From Thaumasiovibrio sp043421945 (GTDB lineage Bacteria; Pseudomonadota; Gammaproteobacteria; Enterobacterales; Vibrionaceae): a stretch of DNA of 9,030 bases. Shown here one piece after another: positions 1 through 5,579 of the stretch. Numbering within the stretch: the first letter of the stretch is position 1; each line of letters begins with the position of its first letter. The DNA is taken from the NCBI GenBank assembly GCA_043421945.1, contig JBHOGO010000123.1:1-9030 (forward strand). Reading direction: 5' to 3'. The notes under the pieces are model-generated. The model saw only the letters and a list, made by a program, of their open reading frames with translations, was not told where the DNA came from and made no database searches. The position numbers were made by a program, and so were the translations under genes.

Positions 1-123
1 TTGGATAGGTTCAAAGGCGTCGGCACATCATATTTACCGAACTATTTGGGGTGGTTTATTTATATGAGAGATAAGGGTTATGGAGAAGAAGACTGTTGGC
101 TACGAGAGGCAGTTGGTAAGTAA
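1..123 (+). CDS. C-terminal end of a transposase, probably IS1595 family (5' end outside window)
   Basis: An open frame runs from base 1 to a TAA at 121-123 and gives 40 residues. It begins LDRFKGVGTSYLPNYLGWF and ends WLREAVGK. The RFKGV-T-YLPNYLGWF block resembles the C-terminal end of IS1595-type (ISXO2-like) DDE transposases, where a 'F-GVATKYL-NYL-W' signature closes the protein. This is recognition from memory of the family, not a database match. The catalytic DDE residues would lie upstream, outside the window, so it cannot be told whether the element is intact. The next bases include GGTTG-gttca-CAACC (162-176) followed by CCC, which could be part of the right terminal inverted repeat; the left end is not visible. 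No other gene starts before 247. Confidence 0.65.
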   Translation: MDRFKGVGTSYLPNYLGWFIYMRDKGYGEEDCWLREAVGK

Positions 124-161
124 AGTCACCGCTAATTATTACATTTCAATTAAAATCATAT

Positions 162-178
162 GGTTGGTTCACAACCCC
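162..178. repeat. Possible right end of the IS1595-like element
   Basis: A short dyad, GGTTG/CAACC with a 5-nt loop, runs into a C-rich edge. Read outward on the minus strand it begins GGGGTTGTG. IS1595-type elements end in inverted repeats that start with G runs, and the position about 40-55 bp after the transposase stop suits a right terminus. Without the left end neither the inverted repeat nor a target duplication can be verified. Confidence 0.25.
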
Positions 179-199
179 CTCTTGAATTAGTGTATTATA

Positions 200-219
200 T
201 TGCAATCTTATAATTGCAA
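200..219 (+). promoter_or_regulatory. Candidate promoter -10 inside a TTGCAA dyad, upstream of the metalloprotease gene
   Basis: A perfect -10 hexamer TATAAT lies at 209-214, 33-38 bp before the ATG at 247. It is bracketed by two copies of the self-complementary hexamer TTGCAA at 200-205 and 214-219. No good -35 hexamer sits 16-18 bp upstream; TTGAAT at 182-187 is 21 bp away. The arrangement suits an activator-dependent promoter or an operator overlapping the -10, but that is inference from sequence alone. Confidence 0.4.
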
Positions 220-246
220 AGTTAAAAACAACAATAAACACATAAA

Positions 247-1080
247 ATGAACAATAATATACTTGTACTGGCACTGTTAGCGGGACTGATATCAGGCTGT
301 GGTGGCGATGACGGCGGCAACTGGTCGCGTGAAGAAGTGGAAAACATTACTCGTAGCGCGATGGCACAGCTTGCAGAAAAGGAATGGATACTCTATAACA
401 ATCACCGCCTACCTCGCTCAGGTGACGATTTTGAGAGAAACAACCATTGGGCTTGCGACACTGGCAGAATATGCACAGAAGACAGGAACATCCCCGGCCT
501 AGAAGGCTTCTCAATGCGCTACGAACTGAGCGAAGAAAACCCTATAAAGCTATTTGTATACATTGAAGATGAGGACGGCAATACGACTATTCCTCAGTAT
601 GTTTATGATGGAATTCAGATGATTGAGGACATTATTGGTTTTGACTACCCAATTTTCACTGAAATCGAGCAAATCCATGTAATCGACCCAGATAGATATT
701 TTGATATTGACTACTCAGACGCTGAAGGGACGGCTGGCGGAATAATTATCGCTATCGACCTACTTGAAGGAACTGGTCAATGTGGGCTTTGGAGCCGAAG
801 CTTTGCCTCAACTGCGCCTGCTGGTATGGTTGTAAACGAACTGAACGAATTCGCGACAGATAAGGGTTGGTCATGGGTTAGCGTTGGCGGTCCTACTTGT
901 TCAGCGGATGCCAATATAATGGCGCACGAACTTATGCATGCACTTGGGTTCAAAGAGCATTTTGAAGGCTTCGGCATTAATGGGGTTATTGGCGCACCAG
1001 CAAAAACTGCCCTGCGCACACTCTACAATAACCCTAGCCAAATGGATCACGAGAACATGGAAATTTACCACTACGAGTAA
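247..1080 (+). CDS. Putative zinc-metalloprotease lipoprotein with HExxHxxG motif
   Basis: The 277-residue protein starts with a lipoprotein signal peptide: a hydrophobic stretch at 5-16 and lipobox LISG-C18, with Gly at +2 and Gly at +3, so no Asp inner-membrane retention signal. It is therefore predicted to be an outer-membrane lipoprotein. Near the C-terminus HELMHALGF (H227, E228, H231, G234) is a zincin zinc-binding helix of metzincin type. The canonical third ligand at +10 is E237, and the His is one residue later (H238). No SxM Met-turn follows at the usual place; M266 and M271 are late candidates. Cysteines C70, C76, C179 and C218 could form disulfides. The start is fixed by the signal peptide, although no clear Shine-Dalgarno precedes it. 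The gene stands alone between two insertion-sequence relics and has its own terminator. Substrate and exact peptidase family are not recognised; loss of activity is possible. Confidence 0.85.
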   Translation: MNNNILVLALLAGLISGCGGDDGGNWSREEVENITRSAMAQLAEKEWILYNNHRLPRSGDDFERNNHWACDTGRICTEDRNIPGLEGFSMRYELSEENPIKLFVYIEDEDGNTTIPQYVYDGIQMIEDIIGFDYPIFTEIEQIHVIDPDRYFDIDYSDAEGTAGGIIIAIDLLEGTGQCGLWSRSFASTAPAGMVVNELNEFATDKGWSWVSVGGPTCSADANIMAHELMHALGFKEHFEGFGINGVIGAPAKTALRTLYNNPSQMDHENMEIYHYE

Positions 1081-1105
1081 GATTCCCTTCTTAAATAGTT
1101 TTGAG

Positions 1106-1131
1106 AAAGACGCTTTCGAGCGTCTTTTTTT
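1106..1131 (+). terminator. Rho-independent terminator of the metalloprotease gene
   Basis: A perfect 9-bp stem AAAGACGCT (1106-1114) / AGCGTCTTT (1119-1127) encloses a TTCG loop, and the 3' arm runs into an unbroken T tract ending at 1131. It lies 25 bp after the stop codon at 1078-1080. The A run on the 5' side is short, so it acts mainly rightward. Confidence 0.93.
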
Positions 1132-1201
1132 ATACCTATAAAGCGTTTCCATGAATAACAACACATAAATACAACAGAGCCACATTAGCACAGTACCCCA
1201 A

Positions 1202-1237
1202 GGTGTCAATTATGGAACACCAAAAGAGATAACACCT
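1202..1237 (+). repeat. Possible left-end hairpin of the IS200/IS605 relic
   Basis: GGTGT at 1202-1206 can pair with ACACC at 1217-1221, or in the longer form AGGTGT (1201-1206) with ACACCT at 1232-1237. IS200/IS605 elements carry subterminal hairpins, not terminal inverted repeats, and this one lies just before the first recognisable transposase codons. The stem is short and could be chance. Confidence 0.3.
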
Positions 1238-1253
1238 CAAGCAATTGATTTAA

Positions 1254-1595
1254 ATGAACTTTATTTTTATAGTAAAGTATCGCAAATGGCACTTTAGGTC
1301 TAGTCATCAATAACTCATTACTTGAACTATCTCAAAGGTCTGAGTTTGTGTCGAGCAGAGGGAAGTTGACCAAGACCACTTGCATATTCTAATGACTATT
1401 TCTCCTCGCTACTCTGTGAGTCAATATGTCAGAAGAATTAAACAACACACCACAAAGGCTGAATGGCAAAACCAACCAAAGTTAAAACAACAGTTTTGGA
1501 AAGAGAAAACTTTTTGATCTGATAGTTATTTCGCTTGCTCTGTTGTGAATGCTAGTGCTGATACGGTGAGAAAATACATTGAAGATCAGGACTAG
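1254..1595 (+). pseudogene. tnpA: Degenerate IS200/IS605-family Y1 (HUH) transposase tnpA
   Basis: Three reading frames together recover a TnpA-like protein. Frame one (from 1257) gives NFIFIVKYRK, the N-terminal beta-strand block. Frame two (about 1288-1347) gives SLLELSQRSEF. Frame three (about 1350-1595) gives DQDHLHILMTISPRYSVSQ, then RRIKQHTT, FWKEKTF, a TGA stop at 1515-1517 where Trp is expected, SDSYFACSV and finally TVRKYIEDQ. The HUH metal motif is HLH at 1377-1385 and the catalytic Tyr is probably the TAC at 1575-1577 in the YI-x-x-Q helix. Two frameshifts plus the nonsense codon make it inactive. IS200/IS605 TnpA works as a single-strand transposase acting on end hairpins. No TnpB or IscB gene accompanies it, so it looks IS200-like. 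The N-terminal ~15-20 codons are not recognisable. The gene lies between two terminators, so it is unlikely to be transcribed strongly. Confidence 0.87.
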
Positions 1596-1604
1596 ACGAT
1601 TCAT

Positions 1605-1635
1605 CCCAGCGACAGCAAGCTGATCGCTGGGTTTT
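1605..1635 (+). repeat. Probable right-end hairpin of the IS200/IS605 relic (also terminator-like)
   Basis: CCCAGCGA (1605-1612) pairs perfectly with TCGCTGGG (1624-1631), with an inner CAG/CTG pairing (1613-1615 with 1620-1622) and a small loop, followed by TTTT. It starts 10 bp after the tnpA stop, the normal place for the subterminal hairpin recognised by TnpA at the right end. The T run means it could also end transcription. The element's exact outer boundary is not clear; it should lie shortly after 1635. Confidence 0.7.
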
Positions 1636-1651
1636 CTCGCCCAACACCTAT

Positions 1652-1686
1652 AAAAAGACAATGATTGGCCCAATCATTGCCTTTTT
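1652..1686. terminator. Bidirectional rho-independent terminator
   Basis: The stem CAATGATT (1659-1666) / AATCATTG (1672-1679) has a GC-rich 5-nt loop. It is extended by AAAAAG (1652-1657) against CTTTTT (1681-1686) with one A-C mismatch. Read either way, the hairpin ends in a run of five T. It serves the minus-strand lipoprotein gene, whose stop is at 1752-1754, and would also stop plus-strand transcription leaving the IS relic. Confidence 0.88.
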
Positions 1687-1751
1687 CTATCATGGTAGGT
1701 CCGATCCGCTCATATAAAACGACACATTACTATTTCAAGGTCGCTCTTTGA

Positions 1752-2078
1752 TCACTTCGGAATGTTGAATTGGCGATCATTGCTACAAGTAAAGGTAAAA
1801 TAGTTTTTTCTATCATGGAAAACATTAAAGCCTTGTCCATTACAATAGGCTCCATTCAATTCGTTCATCATGTCTAAAGTCTCTTCGTCTTTAACTAAGA
1901 AAAAACTGTCGTCTTCACAGATGATACGTGTCTTTCCATCATCTCCATGGGAGTATGCTTTCACGTTGGCTGCACAAAGCTGGTAGCTCACATCAAGATA
2001 ATCATCCGCTCTTTCATCTACACTTTTCGAGCAGCCAACCAATACTAAACAAATAGCGAACAATCCAATTTTCAACAT
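1752..2078 (-). CDS. Small four-cysteine lipoprotein, function unknown
   Basis: The 108-residue protein has a type II signal peptide (KIGLFAICLVLVGC), with lipidated Cys16 and Ser at +2, predicting outer-membrane sorting. The start ATG is well supported by AGGGAAG (2086-2092, minus strand) 7 bp upstream. The mature part has four cysteines, C35, C54, C79 and C98, in two pairs of identical spacing (C-x18-C). In each pair the second Cys is followed by an acidic/polar turn and a Phe (CEDDSF and CSNDRQF), which suggests an internal duplication with one disulfide per half. I recognise no family or function. It lies 147 bp downstream of the barrel gene, on the same strand, and has the strong terminator at 1652-1686 behind it. 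Co-expression with the barrel gene is possible but not evident. Confidence 0.85.
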   Translation of the reverse strand: MLKIGLFAICLVLVGCSKSVDERADDYLDVSYQLCAANVKAYSHGDDGKTRIICEDDSFFLVKDEETLDMMNELNGAYCNGQGFNVFHDRKNYFTFTCSNDRQFNIPK

Positions 2079-2135
2079 ACGTTTTCTTCCCTTTATTCGA
2101 CGGTTGTCATAAGCCTATAACAAATAAAGATTTAA

Positions 2136-2150
2136 GCAAACATTTGCAAA
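2136..2150 (-). promoter_or_regulatory. Palindromic site upstream of the small lipoprotein gene
   Basis: GCAAA-ca-TTTGC (2136-2147) is a 5+2+5 palindrome overlapping TTTGCAAA (2143-2150). It lies 58-72 bp before the ATG, where an operator or activator site could sit. No convincing -10/-35 pair was found around it. The TTGCAA core also occurs twice upstream of the metalloprotease gene. Tentative. Confidence 0.25.
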
Positions 2151-2225
2151 ACTAATCTTTCATCTATCATTGGTAACAAGCCACCCTATGATGACCGTCT
2201 TAGAAAAGTTGACGTTTGTTATTAC

Positions 2226-3515
2226 CTAAAAATCCCACTGCAAATAAATGGTATTGTAATTACTTCCACCTTTTATCCGGCCAAACTGCGAAGCCGTTTC
2301 AAAAATAGCAGAGCGATGGTGCATACTATACCCAAGCCAAACGTGTTCCCATTGAGGTCGTTTGAAGACATCTCCGACATTAACATCAAGAGATAAGTCA
2401 ATATAGTTCAATAGTTTATTGGTTTTATAGCCTTTTTCGTCAAGTTCATCCCGCTCTATCTGTGTGATCTTATTCACGTATGATAGGCCTTCACCGACTC
2501 CAACTCTCCACCTTAGCGGCCACTCAAATGTCTTGTATGCCTTAATCGCTAGGATATATTCTAACCCCGTCGCTTGGTCTGTGTTTCTATGATGCCAAGC
2601 CAAACCTGGTGAGATATAGATATCAAGCGGGTAACCAAATAAGCTATCGGCAATGGGGTGCCCATAAAAAATCGAACTCATTCGGTTATCATTTGGATCT
2701 CGCTCTCCTTCCAGCCTCAAAATCTCCCCCATATTAGAAGGAGTAGCAAAACCATAAGATGCGCGCCAATAACGTTGATTGGTCAACGCACTGCCTTTGT
2801 CTCCAGGTTTATTAAAGAAGCCAAAACCAAGAAAAACTTCTGACTCAAAATCGCTATCCACCGATTGGCTGTTGCGAAGGGTACTGTCTAAGTAAGTCCA
2901 ATGCACCCCGCCAAGAAGGTACAAATTTGAATAGACATGATATCGCATATCTATGCCAGCAGAGAGATCAGTACCAGACGATAGTGCCTCATTATCATTA
3001 GCATAATAATATTCTGAAAACGCGCGAGTTTTGTAACGAAGTCCCAGTTGAGGGTACCACTCAAATGAACCGGACTCGAATTCACCATTCAACACCACAT
3101 TACTGTGCATACGAGAATGCAGATCCCAAAGTACTTCTGTGTTTACATGCCAATCATCGTTTAGACCAAATCGCAGCTGTAAACCAGCATCCGCTGTATC
3201 AGCGCCAAATTCGTTTTGAATACTTTTAGGTAAGTCCACAAAACGCATTCTCAACAAGGCGTTTAATTCAACGTCATCTTGCCGTGCCAGTGTCAAGTGT
3301 CCTTCTGTACCATTGATTTCAATATACTCGTTTCGATAAAAAATCATTGGTACAAATGTTGAAACCGTAGAATCTTGGGCTTCAAATGGAATAGTGGCGG
3401 TTCTCATTCCTGCAGCAATACCCCAATCAGGTACTGAAGCGATAGTATCTGTAGATGAAAATGCCGCAGTACTACAGAGGGTTAACACGCCAGCGAATAC
3501 AAAACGAAGTGACAC
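2226..3515 (-). CDS. Outer-membrane beta-barrel protein, MipA/OmpV-like
   Basis: The 429-residue protein starts at GTG (3513-3515). An in-frame TAG lies four codons upstream and no other start lies between, so GTG is the only start keeping a full signal peptide (MSLRFVFAGVLTLCSTAAFS). The mature chain alternates aromatic and polar residues as beta-strands do, for example the WHVNTEVLWDL and YWRASYGFATP regions, and ends in YLQWDF with a C-terminal Phe, the signal for BAM-mediated insertion. The N-terminal part (about 28-105: WGIAAGMRTATIPF, then VPMIFYRNEYIEINGTEG) resembles the opening of MipA/OmpV proteins, which include MltA-interacting scaffolds and porin-like antigens. The C-terminal part holds HHRS (399-402) and GGSNYNTIYL in the last hairpin, a conserved-looking block of unknown role. 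The family call is by resemblance. Ribosome binding is weak (TAGG). The gene is probably transcribed alone. Confidence 0.8.
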   Translation of the reverse strand: MSLRFVFAGVLTLCSTAAFSSTDTIASVPDWGIAAGMRTATIPFEAQDSTVSTFVPMIFYRNEYIEINGTEGHLTLARQDDVELNALLRMRFVDLPKSIQNEFGADTADAGLQLRFGLNDDWHVNTEVLWDLHSRMHSNVVLNGEFESGSFEWYPQLGLRYKTRAFSEYYYANDNEALSSGTDLSAGIDMRYHVYSNLYLLGGVHWTYLDSTLRNSQSVDSDFESEVFLGFGFFNKPGDKGSALTNQRYWRASYGFATPSNMGEILRLEGERDPNDNRMSSIFYGHPIADSLFGYPLDIYISPGLAWHHRNTDQATGLEYILAIKAYKTFEWPLRWRVGVGEGLSYVNKITQIERDELDEKGYKTNKLLNYIDLSLDVNVGDVFKRPQWEHVWLGYSMHHRSAIFETASQFGRIKGGSNYNTIYLQWDF

Positions 3516-3550
3516 GATACAAGCCTAAATGGTGATTAAAAACGTTGCCG

Positions 3551-3587
3551 ATTTTATCACGACTTCCTTAACAATTGTCACAACAAT
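3551..3587 (-). promoter_or_regulatory. Candidate promoter and overlapping dyad upstream of the barrel gene
   Basis: On the minus strand GTGACA (3576-3581, 5 of 6 to the -35 consensus) is followed 19 bp later by TAAAAT (3551-3556, 5 of 6 to the -10), 36 bp before the GTG start. The spacing is long, so regulation is likely. The inverted repeat ATTGT-caca-ACAAT (3574-3587) covers the -35, where a repressor could bind. The rest of the 187-bp gap to the regulator gene shows no gene and no convincing terminator. Confidence 0.4.
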
Positions 3588-3702
3588 GTTTGGATAGAAA
3601 AGAATTTGCGAGCGTACAAGATTTTCTTTGCTAATGTAAAAGACCACATGCGTTAAAAGTTTAATCACGAATAATACATATTCTGTTAAAATGAAGTGTC
3701 AT

Positions 3703-5406
3703 TCACACTGAACTTACTTGTGAGAATCCCGGCGCAAAAGATTCTAGAAACTCGACTGTATTTAGTTTGGAGCTTATCTGGCTATTAAACGAGGCTTGCT
3801 TTTCTTTTAGTTCTGAAGTGGAATTTGATAAAGCATGCGCCCACTGTTGCATTGCTTCAGGCATTGGCAGGCGATAAGGTACAAGGGACTTATGGTGAAC
3901 GGGTTTGTCTTTGCCAAGATAGATAAGCACAGTTAGTTTCAACAATTTTAGTTCAATACTTTCTTTATATTTTTTCAACTCTTCTTCAATCAAAAAAAGT
4001 GCTTTTGATGGCTCATTTTCTGTTAGCGTATATATATTTTCCACTCGCTCATCATAAGAGGCGTAGTTGTTAATATATCTTGGGTGCATCGCGATATAAC
4101 GAAGGTTGTCTTCTGAAAGGGATGACAGTGATGAGCGCATTTTTAGCACTTCTATCGTATTATCAACAAGCCACCTTTCACCGGTATTCATCGCGAGAAA
4201 TACGACCATAGTTAGCAGTTCATCAGGTAAACTATGGAGTTTTGAAAAATACGGTTTGAGTCCTAGCATCATTCTTACATGTGCCTCGTTAGATTGATTT
4301 TCCTCAATGACAATTCGGCTTATATAAATATAAAAAATAGCTTTTGCCAATGGTATTTGGCTCGTCGGTAGCTTCGAAATGATCTTATCTTGAATCGTTT
4401 TCACTTTAGAAATCACATAAGCCCGAGAAACTTTGGAGCACTCATTAGCTAGGAGTGACTGAGTAAACCCCAGATATCGACTCATTGGCTCAACCCATCG
4501 TTGATCGATAACAGGCATGTGTTTGACTAATAGTGTTCCAGATATAATAAAAGGTTCTATTTGCCTCGCTTCCATCGCAATACGTGATAAATTTAGAACA
4601 CGATCATTAACGGTGGGTGTCAATCTTGCTGCTTGTTCTGCTACATCTAATGCATCCTGCATCTTGCCATTTTTTTCATGAAAATCAACAAGCTTGTCGT
4701 ATGCAAAGATATATCTAGGCATTCGTACAATAAGGTTTTTCAACACTCTTACAGCTAGATGCCTATCATCCACTTGCCAGTAATATAGTGCTTTGGAAAA
4801 TTCTCTTCGTTGATTAAACCCTGCATCTTTTTTTATTTTTAACCATTCACTTAAGTCATTCCATCTCTCATGAATCTCAAAAATATTCAATAATTCAGAT
4901 TCAAGCTTGTAACTGTTATTTTGTAAACATACTTCTGTTAAAGAGGAGATACCTTCATCAATCAACCCACAATCAATCAAATCATAGACTGGTGTAAGGC
5001 AATCTATATTTTTTTTAATCGATGACATTTTTTCTTTGAGCTCTTTAGCCCTTATGGGTTTGGTTATAAAAGTATCCATATTGTAGGAAAAGACAGTGAG
5101 CACAACATCTGAACTATTATCACCGGAGATAATAATGATTCCACAGGTACGATCAATCAGATGACGGCTTCTTAGCATATGTGCAAGCTCGTTACCATTA
5201 ACGTCTTCTTCCAAATGAAAATCAATTAGAACAAAATTATAGTATTTACCCTGGCACTTCGTAATCGCATGGTCGCCATCTTCAACGGTATCAATTGACT
5301 TTATACCAATTTTCTTGAGTTCAGTTTTTAGCATTAATGATGCAACTTTGCTGTCGTCCACAACGAGCACGCTCAATCCTTCCCAATCGACATCTCGTTG
5401 TGCCAT
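3703..5406 (-). CDS. Response regulator with N-terminal receiver and TPR-like C-terminal region (VieB-like)
   Basis: The first 130 or so residues of this 567-residue protein are a CheY-type receiver: acidic pair D17/D18, phospho-acceptor D62 (VLIDFHL), Ser94 in IIISGD, and K116-P117 in TKPI. All phosphorylation residues are present, so it should be phosphorylatable. The rest is alpha-helical with no DNA-binding, GGDEF, EAL or HD-GYP signature. Residues ~205-265 show TPR spacing (ALYYW, LAVRVLKNLI, FAYDKLVDFHEKNGKMQDALDVAEQAARLTP), and 460-500 repeat the pattern more weakly. The best-known protein of this layout is VieB of Vibrio cholerae, an accessory modulator of VieS-VieA phosphotransfer, so a protein-protein output is likely. 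No histidine kinase or vieS/vieA-like gene is in the window, making it an orphan here. Start ATG has a good AGGGAGA site (5412-5418). It follows the giant repeat-protein gene by 173 bp with hairpins between. Coding sequence looks clearly more A+T rich than that gene. Confidence 0.85.
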   Translation of the reverse strand: MAQRDVDWEGLSVLVVDDSKVASLMLKTELKKIGIKSIDTVEDGDHAITKCQGKYYNFVLIDFHLEEDVNGNELAHMLRSRHLIDRTCGIIIISGDNSSDVVLTVFSYNMDTFITKPIRAKELKEKMSSIKKNIDCLTPVYDLIDCGLIDEGISSLTEVCLQNNSYKLESELLNIFEIHERWNDLSEWLKIKKDAGFNQRREFSKALYYWQVDDRHLAVRVLKNLIVRMPRYIFAYDKLVDFHEKNGKMQDALDVAEQAARLTPTVNDRVLNLSRIAMEARQIEPFIISGTLLVKHMPVIDQRWVEPMSRYLGFTQSLLANECSKVSRAYVISKVKTIQDKIISKLPTSQIPLAKAIFYIYISRIVIEENQSNEAHVRMMLGLKPYFSKLHSLPDELLTMVVFLAMNTGERWLVDNTIEVLKMRSSLSSLSEDNLRYIAMHPRYINNYASYDERVENIYTLTENEPSKALFLIEEELKKYKESIELKLLKLTVLIYLGKDKPVHHKSLVPYRLPMPEAMQQWAHALSNSTSELKEKQASFNSQISSKLNTVEFLESFAPGFSQVSSV

Positions 5407-5411
5407 AAGTT

Positions 5412-5418
5412 TCTCCCT
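5412..5418 (-). promoter_or_regulatory. Ribosome binding site of the receiver-TPR gene
   Basis: AGGGAGA on the minus strand ends 5 bases before the ATG at 5404-5406 and fixes this start. A TTGACA hexamer lies further upstream at 5456-5461, but no -10 box sits at a proper distance from it, so no promoter is called. Confidence 0.6.
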
Positions 5419-5508
5419 TTATCACCAATGAGCAACAAGTGTAATATAGATGTTATGTCAACATTTCTCTAGCTATACCTGTGCTCTATTTACATAAAAT
5501 ATATGAAA

Positions 5509-5531
5509 CTTATTCGCTTATAACGAATAAG
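5509..5531 (-). terminator. Second hairpin after the giant repeat-protein gene
   Basis: CTTATTCG (5509-5516) and CGAATAAG (5524-5531) form a perfect 8-bp stem with a 7-nt loop. Leftward, in the direction of transcription, it is followed by TTTCATATATTTT, a broken T-rich stretch. It abuts the first hairpin with no gap. It is A+T rich, so it is weaker than the first stem. Confidence 0.55.
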
Positions 5532-5568
5532 GGGCTGGTAAAGCGAGATAGCCTAGCCATACCAGCCC
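5532..5568 (-). terminator. First hairpin after the giant repeat-protein gene
   Basis: GGGCTGGTA (5532-5540) pairs perfectly with TACCAGCCC (5560-5568) across a 19-nt loop, 11 bp after the stop codon at 5580-5582. No T run follows directly. The neighbouring hairpin at 5509-5531 takes its place, so the two may work together as a terminator or protect the mRNA 3' end. Confidence 0.6.
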
Positions 5569-5579
5569 TCTTCTACTAC

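Noticed and set aside
901..1209. Minus-strand open frame across the metalloprotease end and its terminator
   Set aside because: It runs through the strong terminator and lies antisense to a well-supported gene; no ribosome binding site or recognisable product.
1169..1296. Plus-strand open frame reading ...GTPKEITPQAIDLNEL... up to TAG
   Set aside because: It looks protein-like but has no start codon or ribosome binding site, and it overlaps the transposase FIFIVKYRK block in another frame. A short chance frame is more likely.
1482..1673. Minus-strand 63-codon frame
   Set aside because: It is antisense to the transposase relic and overlaps the right-end hairpin; the product resembles nothing.
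2160..2225. Possible terminator after the barrel gene (CGTC/GACG)
   Set aside because: Only a 4-bp stem with an 11-nt loop and no T tract.
5407..5508. TTGACA at 5456-5461 as -35 of a sigma-70 promoter for the receiver-TPR gene
   Set aside because: The A+T-rich hexamers downstream (TATATT, TACACT) are 7 and 12 bp away, much too close, and nothing fits at 16-18 bp.
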